NCBI GenBank assembly: GCA_900541035.1
Contig: UQIN01000014.1
Location: forward strand, 3,540 to 67,539
Origin: an uncultured Collinsella sp.
GTDB taxonomy: Bacteria; Actinomycetota; Coriobacteriia; Coriobacteriales; Coriobacteriaceae
DNA: 64,000 nucleotides
Direction of reading: 5' to 3'
This document shows, piece after piece, positions 8,003-16,236 of this stretch (within the stretch, counting starts at the first letter, position 1; the number at the start of each line of letters is the position of its first letter). The position numbers and the translations under genes are program-made. The notes beneath the pieces are model-generated. The model saw only the letters and a program-made list of their open reading frames with translations, made no database searches and had not been told where the DNA came from.

Positions 8003-9304
8003 ATGGATCAAACGCAGACGAGCAACGACGCTCCCCTGCCCACGCAAAGCACTCCCCAACCGGAGCAAATGACCGTTTCACCTGCACAAAAACCCCTAGT
8101 AACCATTGTGCACGCATCGGTTGGATCGGGCCACAAAGCCGCCGCCAACGCGATTGCACAAGCATTTGATCTTATCCGCGGCACCAAGGGAATCCCTGAG
8201 GATGTTGAGATCGAAGTCCTGGATATCCTCGATTTTGGACGCATTAGGTTCGATGGTAATAAAACAGCAGCTTCGTTTACCGGCGCCACGCGCCCCATAT
8301 ATGACCTAACCTGGCGATATACGTTTACGGGACATCTGCTCTGGGGTGGCGGCACGGCATGGTCGCGAATTATGTTCCCCGCCTTCAACGATTATGTCCG
8401 CACCCGCAGGCCCATGGCCGTGGTTGCAACACACATTACGGCAGCCAATGTTGCTGTGGGCGCCCGCGTCATCACGGGTATCGATTACCCAGTCATCTGC
8501 GTACCAACAGACTATGAAGTCGAAGGCTTTTGGCCCCACAAGGACACCGACCTGTTCTGCGTAGCCAACGAATTTATGGCCGAGACACTTCGCCCCCGTA
8601 AGGTTCCCGAGACCAAAATCCGCATTACAGGCATCCCCATTCGCGCCGGGTTTGATACGGACTACAATCGCGAGGAAGAACTCGAGAAGTTCAATCTCCC
8701 CGTTGACAAGACCGTTGTGTTGGTGATGGCCGGCGCCAGTTTGCCTCAACCGTACGTTCGCTTTCGCGCGGAGATGGACCGCACACTCCCCTTCCTGCGC
8801 AGCTTCGAGGACATGCACTTTGTCTTTTTGCCGGGCAAGGATAAGGAATACGCCACCCGCCTCAAGACGCTCTTCGACGCCATGAAGCTCGACAACGTCA
8901 CGGTTCTGGACTACGTGGACGACATGGCGGCCCTCATGCACGGCTGCGACCTGGCAATCCTCAAATCGGGCGGACTCACCGTCACTGAGTGCCTGTGCGC
9001 GCATCTGCCGATGATTCTGCTGGGCAAATCATACGGTCAGGAAAAGGCCAACACCACGATGCTCACCGGCACGGGCGCCAGCATGCACGTCACCACCGCA
9101 CGTGAACTCATCGTAACCCTACGTCACTTGCACGACCATCCCGAATCACTCAAAGCCCTACTCATCAACGGCGAAGTGCTACGCCGCCCCCACGCAGCCG
9201 AAGACATAGCCATCGCCACCATGGAGCTCGTAGGCAAACCCCAAAAGCGCAAACGAGCCTTCTGCCGCTTCTACTGGGGCGGAAAACCCGCGCATATCCG
9301 CTAG
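8003..9304 (+). CDS. MGDG-synthase/UgtP-like glycosyltransferase
   Basis: A 433-residue GT28-type glycosyltransferase. After a Gln/Pro-rich 30-residue tail, the N-terminal domain has VTIVHASVGSGHKAAANAI, the acceptor-membrane-binding motif of diacylglycerol glucosyl/galactosyltransferases, and later CVPTDYEVEGFWPH. The C-terminal donor domain shows LKSGGLTVTECLCAHLPMIL, the sugar-nucleotide motif. Such peripheral membrane enzymes add sugar to diacylglycerol to make glycolipids and lipoteichoic-acid anchors. Start ATG 8003 follows GGGGAG. The longer frame from 7940 lacks a binding site. Donor and product are not determinable here. Confidence 0.88.
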   Translation: MDQTQTSNDAPLPTQSTPQPEQMTVSPAQKPLVTIVHASVGSGHKAAANAIAQAFDLIRGTKGIPEDVEIEVLDILDFGRIRFDGNKTAASFTGATRPIYDLTWRYTFTGHLLWGGGTAWSRIMFPAFNDYVRTRRPMAVVATHITAANVAVGARVITGIDYPVICVPTDYEVEGFWPHKDTDLFCVANEFMAETLRPRKVPETKIRITGIPIRAGFDTDYNREEELEKFNLPVDKTVVLVMAGASLPQPYVRFRAEMDRTLPFLRSFEDMHFVFLPGKDKEYATRLKTLFDAMKLDNVTVLDYVDDMAALMHGCDLAILKSGGLTVTECLCAHLPMILLGKSYGQEKANTTMLTGTGASMHVTTARELIVTLRHLHDHPESLKALLINGEVLRRPHAAEDIAIATMELVGKPQKRKRAFCRFYWGGKPAHIR

Positions 9305-9317
9305 CATTGGATTGCCC

Positions 9318-9421
9318 GCTTACCTGCGGGAGGCCCCTATATATCATCCCATGCTCAAACATTCTCGCTTCGCTGCGAAACTGCGCGTGGGACGATATAT
9401 AGGGGCCTCCCGCAGGTAAGC
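9318..9421. repeat. 28-bp-arm inverted repeat
   Basis: The segment 9318-9345 is the exact reverse complement of 9394-9421; the 48-base loop contains CATGCTCAAACATTCTCGC and GCGCGTGG. The stem is too long and GC-mixed for a simple terminator and has no T-run. Confidence 0.8.
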
Positions 9422-9498
9422 TGCGTTTACGTACTAGCAGCTACACTAGATTCCCCTCCAGTAGAACCATCAAAGGCAAGACCGGAAAATCTAGATAC

Positions 9499-9547
9499 AG
9501 TAAGCCAATGCGACAAAGGGATTGTTCCTTTGTCGCATTGGCTTACT
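9499..9547. repeat. Perfect 21-bp-arm hairpin, possible terminator
   Basis: Arms 9499-9519 and 9527-9547 are perfect complements around the 7-base loop GATTGTT. An A/T-rich stretch with TTTTTT follows about 16 bases later (9560-9566), so it may terminate the plus-strand glycosyltransferase transcript. Confidence 0.7.
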
Positions 9548-9576
9548 AGAAAATAAATATTTTTTCAAGCGAGTAG

Positions 9577-9680
9577 CCGCCCGCCTGCCTCTCACACATA
9601 TCGTTCCACGCGCAGTTTCGCAGCGAGCGAAGCGAAGCGAGAATGTTTGAGCATGGAATGATATGTGTGAGAGCGGGCGG
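9577..9680. repeat. Imperfect long inverted repeat with shared loop
   Basis: CCGCCCGC...CTCTCACACATAT on the left pairs with ATATGTGTGAG...GCGGGCGG on the right, with a small bulge. The loop is close to the reverse complement of the loop of the 9318-9421 element (TTGAGCATG, GCGAGAATG and CGCGCAGTTTCGCAGCG are shared). It lies just downstream of dut on the minus strand. Confidence 0.65.
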
Positions 9681-9697
9681 GAGGGATAAGAGCGCCC

Positions 9698-10141
9698 CTA
9701 GGCGACGCCGCTGGAGCCGAAGCCGCCGTTGCCTCGGTCGGTTTCGTCTAGTTCGTTTACTTCTACGAGGTTGACGGTGGGGACTTCTTGGATGACTAGC
9801 TGGGCTATGCGATCGCCTTTGTTGATTTGAATGTTGTTGGTTGGGTCTAGATTGATGAGGATAACCTTGAGTTCTCCTCGGTAGTGGGCGTCGATGAGGC
9901 CCGGCGTGTTGACTATAGACAGGCCCTGCTTGATGGCCAAGCCGCTACGGGGCTGGACGAAGCCGGCGTAGCCATCGGGCAGGGCGATGGCCAGCCCAGT
10001 GGAGACCAGACGGCGTTCAAAGGGCTTCAGGACGCAGTCCTCGTTGGAGCGCAGATCCAAGCCGGCATCGGTGGGATGGGCGTATTTGGGAAGCTCGACG
10101 GTGGGGTCGAGACGCTTTATGTTGACGGTAATGTTGGACAT
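9698..10141 (-). CDS. dut: dUTP diphosphatase
   Basis: A 147-residue trimeric enzyme that hydrolyses dUTP to dUMP, keeping uracil out of DNA. All five motifs are recognisable: AGLDLRSN (1), VQPRSGLAIKQG (2), LIDAHYRGELKV (3), GDRIAQLVI (4) and the Gly-rich tail TDRGNGGFGSSG (5). It lies 4 bases downstream of nrdR, so the two are co-transcribed and both concern the dNTP pool. Upstream, the nrdR-dut pair follows the SOS-associated LysM gene, which could place all three under LexA. Confidence 0.95.
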   Translation of the reverse strand: MSNITVNIKRLDPTVELPKYAHPTDAGLDLRSNEDCVLKPFERRLVSTGLAIALPDGYAGFVQPRSGLAIKQGLSIVNTPGLIDAHYRGELKVILINLDPTNNIQINKGDRIAQLVIQEVPTVNLVEVNELDETDRGNGGFGSSGVA

Positions 10142-10145
10142 GAAA

Positions 10146-10589
10146 TCACCTTAGCTTGTCGAGCTCTTGCAGAAACTCATCGACGTCTTTGAAATCGCGG
10201 TAGACCGAGGCAAAGCGGATGTACGCCACCTTGTCGATCTTGGCCAAGCGCTTGAGCACCATGTCACCCAACTCATGGGACGTGACGGCCGTCAGTGTGC
10301 GAGAGCGCAGCTCGACCTCGATGTCGTCGATAATCTCATTGAGCTTCTTAGTGTCGATATCGCGCTTGATGGTGGCGCGCATCAAGCCGACGAGCAGCTT
10401 ATTGCGATCGAACCGCTGCTTGGTTCCGTCTGACTTAATGACCTCGATTGGGTCTTCGCATCGCTCGAACGTTGTAAAGCGATAATTACACGAGCAACAT
10501 TCGCGACGGCGCTTAATGGTGTTATTTGACTCCTGCATACGAGAATCAACGACGCGGGTATGTGCCTTGCCGCATTTGGGACAGCGCAT
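10146..10589 (-). CDS. nrdR: Transcriptional repressor NrdR
   Basis: A 147-residue ATP-cone regulator of ribonucleotide reductase genes. The zinc ribbon CPKCG...CCSCNYRFTTFER is at residues 3-45 and the ATP-cone follows (IEVIKSDGTKQRFDRNKL). In this family NrdR represses nrd operons when dATP is high. GAGGAGG lies in front of the ATG. It sits between the LysM gene (52-base gap) and dut (4-base gap). No ribonucleotide reductase gene is in the window. Confidence 0.95.
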   Translation of the reverse strand: MRCPKCGKAHTRVVDSRMQESNNTIKRRRECCSCNYRFTTFERCEDPIEVIKSDGTKQRFDRNKLLVGLMRATIKRDIDTKKLNEIIDDIEVELRSRTLTAVTSHELGDMVLKRLAKIDKVAYIRFASVYRDFKDVDEFLQELDKLR

Positions 10590-10640
10590 GGTACCTCCTC
10601 TTAAACGATAACAAGGGTACCATGCGCAGCGCGATAATGA

Positions 10641-11090
10641 TTACGAACGAGCAGGAACCTTAAGATGCGCACCGGCGGCGAGCGAACCATGCTCCAGATG
10701 ATTGACGTTACGGATCATGTCGGAAGTCTCTTGCGTGGAAAGGCCTTCGATTGGATATTCCTCGGCAAGCGACCAAAGAGAATCGCCAGTCTGAACGCGA
10801 ATGGTCTCGTAAGTAATGTTGGAAACGGACTCGGCATACGCGGCGTGACGAGCGCTAAAGACCGAAGTAGCGAGGACAAAGAAGAGCGTAAGCGCAACGG
10901 CGACGGCGACAATCGTCGGAACCTTCAGGGCAACGCGGGCCGGCGCGACTACAGCCTGCTGATTGCGAGCAGGCTGTACGGTCAAAGGTTGAATGCCGGA
11001 GCGGCCACCCTGAACAACCGTAAAAGTGGGTTCTGCAGGCGTCTCGAGCTTAAGGGCGAGGTTTCCCTGGACCATATTCGTTGCGTTCAT
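10641..11090 (-). CDS. LysM-domain membrane protein, YneA-like SOS division inhibitor candidate
   Basis: A 149-residue protein with a 60-residue N-terminal cytoplasmic part, one membrane helix (about residues 65-88, IVAVAVALTLFFVLATSVF) and a C-terminal LysM domain (TIRVQTGDSLWSLAEEYP to HLKVPARS). It is divergent from lexA with three SOS boxes between them. This is the layout of Bacillus yneA and actinobacterial divS/Rv2719-type division inhibitors, which block septation during DNA damage. The role is inferred from layout and topology, not from close sequence identity. Start ATG 11090 has better spacing to GAGGAG than the ATG at 11093. Confidence 0.75.
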   Translation of the reverse strand: MNATNMVQGNLALKLETPAEPTFTVVQGGRSGIQPLTVQPARNQQAVVAPARVALKVPTIVAVAVALTLFFVLATSVFSARHAAYAESVSNITYETIRVQTGDSLWSLAEEYPIEGLSTQETSDMIRNVNHLEHGSLAAGAHLKVPARS

Positions 11091-11161
11091 CATGTTCTCC
11101 TCTCGCGTGTTTTGCTGAGAACAGTTTTATCAAGCCGCGCGGACAAAAATGTCTAGCGCGA

Positions 11162-11173
11162 GAACGAATGTTC
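11162..11173. promoter_or_regulatory. LexA (SOS) box 1
   Basis: GAACGAATGTTC at 11162-11173 exactly fits the Gram-positive GAAC-N4-GTTC operator. It is nearest to the LysM gene of the divergent pair. Confidence 0.85.
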
Positions 11174-11189
11174 GGTTATTATTATCTTC

Positions 11190-11201
11190 GAACAGTTGTT
11201 C
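11190..11201. promoter_or_regulatory. LexA (SOS) box 2
   Basis: GAACAGTTGTTC at 11190-11201 exactly fits GAAC-N4-GTTC, with the flanking C on both sides seen in strong sites. Box centres 1 and 2 are 28 bases apart. Confidence 0.85.
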
Positions 11202-11217
11202 CTGTCAAGCAGAATTC

Positions 11218-11229
11218 GAACATTTGTTT
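11218..11229. promoter_or_regulatory. LexA (SOS) box 3, near-consensus
   Basis: GAACATTTGTTT at 11218-11229 differs from GAAC-N4-GTTC only at the last base. It is again 28 bases from the previous box, so the three sites are evenly spaced; it lies 25 bases before the lexA ATG. Confidence 0.7.
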
Positions 11230-11253
11230 GACATGGGTAGAGAGGATGCCCTG

Positions 11254-11898
11254 ATGGCTCGCAAAATTACCAAGCGTCAGCAGCAAATTTACGACTTCAT
11301 CAAGGAATATCAGCAGGAGAAGGGTTATCCGCCCAGCGTGCGCGAGATGGCATCTGCCGTGGGCCTTTCCTCCCCCAGCACCGTGCACGCCCACTTATCT
11401 GCCTTGGAGGCGCGCGGGCTGCTCAAGCGCGATGCCACCAAACCGCGCGCTCTGGAACTCTTTAACGAGGACGGCTCCTCTGTCTCAATTTCTAAATCCG
11501 ACGAGCCCACCGCACCTCGCGGAACGGTCTCGCTACCGCTCGTTGGTCGCGTCGCGGCTGGGATTCCCATTCTGGCCGAGCAGAATATCGAAGACACTTT
11601 TACTATCCCGACCGAAATCGCCACTGATCAGGGTTCCTTTATCCTTGAGGTGCATGGGAGCTCAATGATCAATGTCGGCATCTTCAATGGCGATTACATC
11701 ATCGTCCGTGAACAAAAGAGTGCCATGAACGGCGAAATTGTCGTGGCCATGATTGATGGTTCAGCGACCGTCAAGACGTTCTACAAGGAACAGGGACGCG
11801 TACGCCTGCAGCCTGAGAATGACACCATGGAGCCTATCTATGCAACGAATCCCGTTATCCTGGGCAAAGTCGTCGGCTTGATGCGCCGGTTCTCGTAA
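11254..11898 (+). CDS. lexA: SOS repressor LexA
   Basis: A 214-residue repressor and self-cleaving serine protease. The N-terminal winged helix is KITKRQQQIYDFIKEYQ to LSALEARGLLKRD. The Ala-Gly cleavage site lies in GRVAAGIPILAEQ (about residue 105), the catalytic serine in VHGSSMIN and the catalytic lysine in SATVKTFY. RecA filaments trigger cleavage. ATG 11254 has AGAGG upstream and gives the family's normal N-terminus. Three SOS boxes precede it, so it is autoregulated and probably controls the divergent LysM-nrdR-dut genes and recA. Its stop overlaps the start of the next gene (TAATG). Confidence 0.95.
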   Translation: MARKITKRQQQIYDFIKEYQQEKGYPPSVREMASAVGLSSPSTVHAHLSALEARGLLKRDATKPRALELFNEDGSSVSISKSDEPTAPRGTVSLPLVGRVAAGIPILAEQNIEDTFTIPTEIATDQGSFILEVHGSSMINVGIFNGDYIIVREQKSAMNGEIVVAMIDGSATVKTFYKEQGRVRLQPENDTMEPIYATNPVILGKVVGLMRRFS

Positions 11899-12602
11899 TG
11901 CAAAAACGCATCACCATCTTTGATACCGTCCGCGGGTTTACGATGATTTCAATGGCAGGTTTTCACGCTTGCTACGATCTCGCCTACCTGTACGGTTGGG
12001 ATATGCCCTGGTTTACCCAGACTGTCTTTCAAGACATCTGGCGCGCTAGTATCAGCTGGGTATTTTTGTTTATCGCGGGTTGGATGTGCACGCTCTCACG
12101 CAACAATGCTAAACGAGCGGCCAAGTACGCTGCCGCGGCTTTGATCGTCTGGATTGCAACAACGCTCGTATCGGTCGACGATTCAGTGAACTTTGGCATC
12201 ATTTATTGCATGGCGGCGTGTACCGCTGTGGCAGCCGTAGCACGACCGATGCTTAAGAAAGTGCCCAGCACGTGGGGCATTGCGATATGCCTCGCCCTCT
12301 TCGCAGCGACATGGGGCATCCCGAAATCGACCTATTCATTCCCCTATTTGGCGTGGCTAGGATTTCCCGGCCCCTGGTTCGTTTCAGGCGACTATTATCC
12401 AATCATCCCGTTCATATTCATGTATCTCACAGGATACTTTGCTGCGTGTACCGCTCAAAGATGTGAACATCCCGCCCCAAGCTGGGCCTACGCCAATCCC
12501 GTCCCGGCGCTCGCCAGCCTTGGACGTCATGCACTCCCCTTTTATCTGCTGCATCAGCCCATCATTCTGGGCATTTTGGAGCTCGCCTACTCGGTGCGAT
12601 AA
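11898..12602 (+). CDS. DUF1624 (HGSNAT-like acyltransferase) membrane protein
   Basis: A 234-residue polytopic membrane protein with about seven hydrophobic helices. The N-terminal ITIFDTVRGFTMISMAGFHACYDLAY fits the DUF1624/heparan-alpha-glucosaminide acetyltransferase-like group (D-x-x-R-G, then His). The C-terminal GRHALPFYLLHQPII is the other family hallmark. Members move acyl groups across or at the membrane; the substrate is unknown. It shares a base with the lexA stop, so it is translationally coupled to lexA and may be SOS-induced. It overlaps the 3' end of the convergent hflX by 16 bases. Confidence 0.75.
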   Translation: MQKRITIFDTVRGFTMISMAGFHACYDLAYLYGWDMPWFTQTVFQDIWRASISWVFLFIAGWMCTLSRNNAKRAAKYAAAALIVWIATTLVSVDDSVNFGIIYCMAACTAVAAVARPMLKKVPSTWGIAICLALFAATWGIPKSTYSFPYLAWLGFPGPWFVSGDYYPIIPFIFMYLTGYFAACTAQRCEHPAPSWAYANPVPALASLGRHALPFYLLHQPIILGILELAYSVR

Positions 12603-13876
12603 CGCTCGAGCCGCGGTGCAATACGGGCCGGCAGTTTCGCCACAATACGAACGCCGTCCTCAAGATATTCCTCGTGCAAAAGGGTTCCCTGCTCATGCAC
12701 CAGCGTGATGAGGGCGCCCTCACGATACGGGATATCAGCAGAGAGCAACACATCGGTAGCAGCCGCCTCACGAGCAATACGGTCGACGAGATCGTCGAGT
12801 CCCTCGCCCGTCTGGGCCGAGAACAGCACGGCCTCGGGATAGCGACGACGGAAGCTCAATCGATCAACACTATCCAAAAGATCGATCTTATTGAATACGG
12901 TCAGCGTTAAACGCTCTCCAGCGCCGATCTCATCAAGCACGCGGTCGACAGCCTCCAGCTGTCGCTCATAGTCCTCGTCAGACGCATCTACGACTTTGAG
13001 AATTAAATCGGCACCCAACACCTCGGACAGCGTCGATTTAAAGGCATCGACCAAACCATGCGGCAGCTTTTGAATAAAGCCGACGGTATCGGTAATCGTC
13101 ATGCCGCGACCGCCGGGCAGGCGATACGAACGCGTCGTCGGGTCGAGCGTAGCAAACAGCTTGTCCTGCGAAAGTACCGTAGAGCCGGTCAGGCGATTGA
13201 GCAACGTCGATTTACCGGCATTGGTATAACCGGCTAACGCGACGCGAAACGCCGGTGACTCAATGCGGCTCTTGGACTGGACATCGCGACGCTGTTCAAC
13301 CTGCTTAAGCTCACGACGAAGCGCGGCAATCTTATTGCGAATGAGTCGACGGTCAACCTCGAGCTGGCTTTCACCCTGCCCAAAGCGCGAACCGATGCCG
13401 CCGCGCGTCTGTTCCTTGGCGAGATGGCTCCACATGCCACGCAGACGAGGCAACAAATATTGAAGCTGTGCCAGCTGTACCTGTAGACGTCCCTCGCGCG
13501 TCTGAGCATGCAGGCCAAAGATATCCAAAATCAACGCCGTACGGTCAATAATCTTGACAGGTTCACCCACGGCTTTCTCAAGATAGGACTGCTGTGAGGG
13601 CGTCAGATCGTCATCGAAGATAACAACATCCGCATCCATGCGATGCACCAGGCCGCACAGCTCTTCAACCTTACCGGAACCGATAAACGATTTAGGATAC
13701 GGCTTTACCAAACGCTGAGACAGGCGCGCCACGCACCGGGCACCAGCCGTATGGGCAAGGCGCTCCAGTTCATCAAGCGAGCGATCGAGCGGCCACGCAT
13801 TGTCGCGCCACTCAACACCAACTAATATGGCACGCTCGGGCTCGGGTGCCGTAGGAACAAGGAGGAAACGGGCCAT
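12587..13876 (-). CDS. hflX: Ribosome-associated GTPase HflX
   Basis: A 429-residue GTPase that binds the 50S subunit and rescues or splits stalled ribosomes. The N-terminal HflX domain (to about 195) ends in the Gly-rich RGMWSHLAKEQTRGGIGSR region. The G domain shows GYTNAGKSTLLNRL (G1), DTVGFIQKLPH (G3) and NKIDLLD (G4). Its ATG overlaps the miaA stop by one base, giving the operon rny - GHKL - spoVS - miaB - miaA - hflX. The miaA-hflX association is widespread in bacteria. Confidence 0.94.
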   Translation of the reverse strand: MARFLLVPTAPEPERAILVGVEWRDNAWPLDRSLDELERLAHTAGARCVARLSQRLVKPYPKSFIGSGKVEELCGLVHRMDADVVIFDDDLTPSQQSYLEKAVGEPVKIIDRTALILDIFGLHAQTREGRLQVQLAQLQYLLPRLRGMWSHLAKEQTRGGIGSRFGQGESQLEVDRRLIRNKIAALRRELKQVEQRRDVQSKSRIESPAFRVALAGYTNAGKSTLLNRLTGSTVLSQDKLFATLDPTTRSYRLPGGRGMTITDTVGFIQKLPHGLVDAFKSTLSEVLGADLILKVVDASDEDYERQLEAVDRVLDEIGAGERLTLTVFNKIDLLDSVDRLSFRRRYPEAVLFSAQTGEGLDDLVDRIAREAAATDVLLSADIPYREGALITLVHEQGTLLHEEYLEDGVRIVAKLPARIAPRLERYRTE

Positions 13877-14814
13877 TAGGCAGCCTCAATACAATGCAGG
13901 ATGTCCTCAACGACCTCATCGATCGTAAACTTGTCCATATCGAACCACACGATGCGATCATCGCGTTTAAACCACGAAAGCTGGCGTTTGGCATAGCGAC
14001 GCGAACGCATCTTGATGAGTTCGCGAGCCTCATCCATAGAAATCACGCCATTGAAAGCATCGATAATCTCTTTATAGCCAATTGCCTGCATCGACGTCAG
14101 GGCATCTCCCAACCCCTGGTCCATAAGACCGCGAACCTCATCGACAAGACCCTGTTCAAACATCAGATCGACGCGCAGGTTAATGCGCTCGTAGAGCACC
14201 TCGCGATTACGCGTCAGACCAAACCATAGAGCATGATAATGCTCGCGCGGAACACTAAACTGACTTTTTTGCTGTGCATAGGAGATACCATCATCATGCA
14301 TCTCGAGCGCACGAATCACACGGCGCACATTATGGGGATGAATAACAGCAGCCGATTCTGGGTCGCGCTCGGCAAGCAGGGCATGCAGTTCTTCCTCGCC
14401 AATGCGCTCGGCAAGCTCCTGATAGCCCGCACGGCGATCGTCCTCAAGTTCGCCCGAGGGAAAGTCCATCTCATCGAGGGCGGCCTTGAGATACAACCCC
14501 GTACCTCCGCAAAAAACCGGCAGGCAACCCAAACCAAGGAGACGTTCAACATGCGCGCGAGCGTCAGCCTGATAAAGCGCAGCAGAATATGCCACACCCG
14601 GCTCTACAATGTCGACGAGACGCAGCGGCGCCGTACACTCATCGGGCGCCATCTTTGCGGTACCGATGTCCATGCCGCGATAGATTTGCATCGCATCGCA
14701 CGACAGCACTTCGGACGAAAGACGAGCGGCCAAACGGTCGGCAACATCACTCTTACCAACCGCCGTCGGACCGACGATCGCAACGGCGGAAAGACCTGCC
14801 CCGGGAGAAACCAT
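13876..14814 (-). CDS. miaA: tRNA dimethylallyltransferase
   Basis: A 312-residue enzyme that adds a dimethylallyl group to A37 of tRNAs reading UNN codons. The P-loop GPTAVGKSDVADRL is at about 14-27, followed by SCDAMQIYRGMDIGTAK and the CGGTGLYLKA region; the C-terminal part has SRRYAKRQLSWFKRD. It sits directly after miaB, which methylthiolates the same base, with one-base overlaps on both sides. The two modification steps are therefore co-expressed. Confidence 0.95.
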   Translation of the reverse strand: MVSPGAGLSAVAIVGPTAVGKSDVADRLAARLSSEVLSCDAMQIYRGMDIGTAKMAPDECTAPLRLVDIVEPGVAYSAALYQADARAHVERLLGLGCLPVFCGGTGLYLKAALDEMDFPSGELEDDRRAGYQELAERIGEEELHALLAERDPESAAVIHPHNVRRVIRALEMHDDGISYAQQKSQFSVPREHYHALWFGLTRNREVLYERINLRVDLMFEQGLVDEVRGLMDQGLGDALTSMQAIGYKEIIDAFNGVISMDEARELIKMRSRRYAKRQLSWFKRDDRIVWFDMDKFTIDEVVEDILHCIEAA

Positions 14815-16184
14815 TAGCGCGGCTCGCCCACAACGGAGCCGGACAAATACCAGGTCTTGGCAACGTCAACGTCAACATCAACGATCTTGCCAACAAGCTG
14901 ATCGATGCTGCAACCCTCGGGGATAGGCGCATGCACGGTCTGATTCTTGGGGCTCTTGCCCAGCAGGACCGCGTCGTTCTTTTTACTCGTTCCCTCAATG
15001 AGCGCCGGCACCACAGTATGAAGCTCACCCTGGTTATACTCGTGTGCCGTGGTCTCGATAACCTTAACCAGGCGGTTGAAACGCTCGAGAATAACCTCAT
15101 GCGGCGTAGGATCGTCAATCTCGGCGGCCGGGGTACCGGCGCGCTTGGAATAGATGAAGGTATAGGCCTGGGCATAGCGGACCGTCTCGGCAAGTGAAAG
15201 CGTCTGCTCAAAGTCTTCTTCAGTCTCGCCCGGGAAGCCAACGATAATGTCAGTCGAGAGCGCGATATCGGGCATGCGGTTGCGAATGCGATCGACCAGG
15301 CCCAGATAGTCCTCGCGTGTATAACGGCGATTCATCTCTTTGAGGATCCGCGTCGAACCTGACTGGACGGCCAGGTGCAGCTGCGGCATAACAGCAGGCG
15401 TCTCGGCCATGGCGTCGATGGTCTCGGGCAGCAGATCCTTGGGATGCGAAGACGTAAAGAAGATGCGCTCCACACCCGTAACGCCCACGGCACGCAGCAA
15501 ATCGGCAAAACGCGGCTTGCCAAACAGATCGCGACCATATGAGTTAACGTTTTGGCCCAGCAGCGTAATCTCACGCACGCCCTGGCGCACCAAACCGGTC
15601 ACCTCGTCGACAATCTCCTCGAAGGAGCGGCTCTTTTCGCGACCGCGCACGTACGGAACGATGCAATAGGTACAGAAATTATTGCAGCCCGTCATGATGG
15701 GCACCCAAGCGTGATACTGGGTCTCGCGATGCCACGGCATGCTCATGGCATCCGTATCCTCATGCTCATTGGTGCGGATATGACGCTTGCCATCAAGGAA
15801 CGCCTCGGCAATGAGCTCTGCCACATGTGCGATGGAATGCGTACCAAAGATGACATTGACGTTATCGACGTTGGTGAGCAGGCCCTCGCCATCGCGCTGC
15901 GCGATGCAACCACCAACGGCAACCACACGCTTGCCCGAAGGCGAAGGCGGCAGGCTTTTACAGGAATTGCACTGGCCGTACAGGCGAGTATCGGCGGCCT
16001 CGCGCACGCAGCATGTCATGAAGACAACAATATCGGCATGCTCGGGATCGAGCGCCATGAGGCAACCATACGAATCGAGCAGACCGCTCACGCGCTCGGA
16101 GTCGTGCTGATTCATCTGGCAGCCAAAGGTGCGGATAAAGTAGGTTTTACCGGCAAGAATATCGCGTACGGAACGCTGGTCCAT
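14814..16184 (-). CDS. miaB: tRNA-2-methylthio-N6-dimethylallyladenosine synthase
   Basis: A 456-residue radical SAM methylthiotransferase. The N-terminal domain begins TYFIRTFGCQMNQHDSERV with the auxiliary-cluster cysteines (FGCQMN, MTCCVREAA, VGGCIAQ). The radical SAM motif is CNNFCTYCIVP, and a C-terminal TRAM domain follows. It inserts sulfur and methyl at position 2 of i6A37, after MiaA. Starts at 16184 (MDQRSV) and 16190 (MHMDQ) are both possible; 16184 has better AGGA spacing. The longer frame upstream overlaps spoVS and is not credible. Confidence 0.94.
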   Translation of the reverse strand: MDQRSVRDILAGKTYFIRTFGCQMNQHDSERVSGLLDSYGCLMALDPEHADIVVFMTCCVREAADTRLYGQCNSCKSLPPSPSGKRVVAVGGCIAQRDGEGLLTNVDNVNVIFGTHSIAHVAELIAEAFLDGKRHIRTNEHEDTDAMSMPWHRETQYHAWVPIMTGCNNFCTYCIVPYVRGREKSRSFEEIVDEVTGLVRQGVREITLLGQNVNSYGRDLFGKPRFADLLRAVGVTGVERIFFTSSHPKDLLPETIDAMAETPAVMPQLHLAVQSGSTRILKEMNRRYTREDYLGLVDRIRNRMPDIALSTDIIVGFPGETEEDFEQTLSLAETVRYAQAYTFIYSKRAGTPAAEIDDPTPHEVILERFNRLVKVIETTAHEYNQGELHTVVPALIEGTSKKNDAVLLGKSPKNQTVHAPIPEGCSIDQLVGKIVDVDVDVAKTWYLSGSVVGEPR

Positions 16185-16236
16185 GTGCATAAGTCCTAAC
16201 GATGGAGAGGGGGGGGCGAATCGAGGCAAGCAGAAG

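Larger units (their letters stand above)
9305..9697. other. Hairpin-rich convergent intergenic region
   Basis: No gene is seen in these 393 bases between two convergent genes. The space is filled by three long inverted repeats (9318-9421, 9499-9547, 9577-9680), described separately. The loops of the first and third are inverted copies of each other. Confidence 0.7.
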
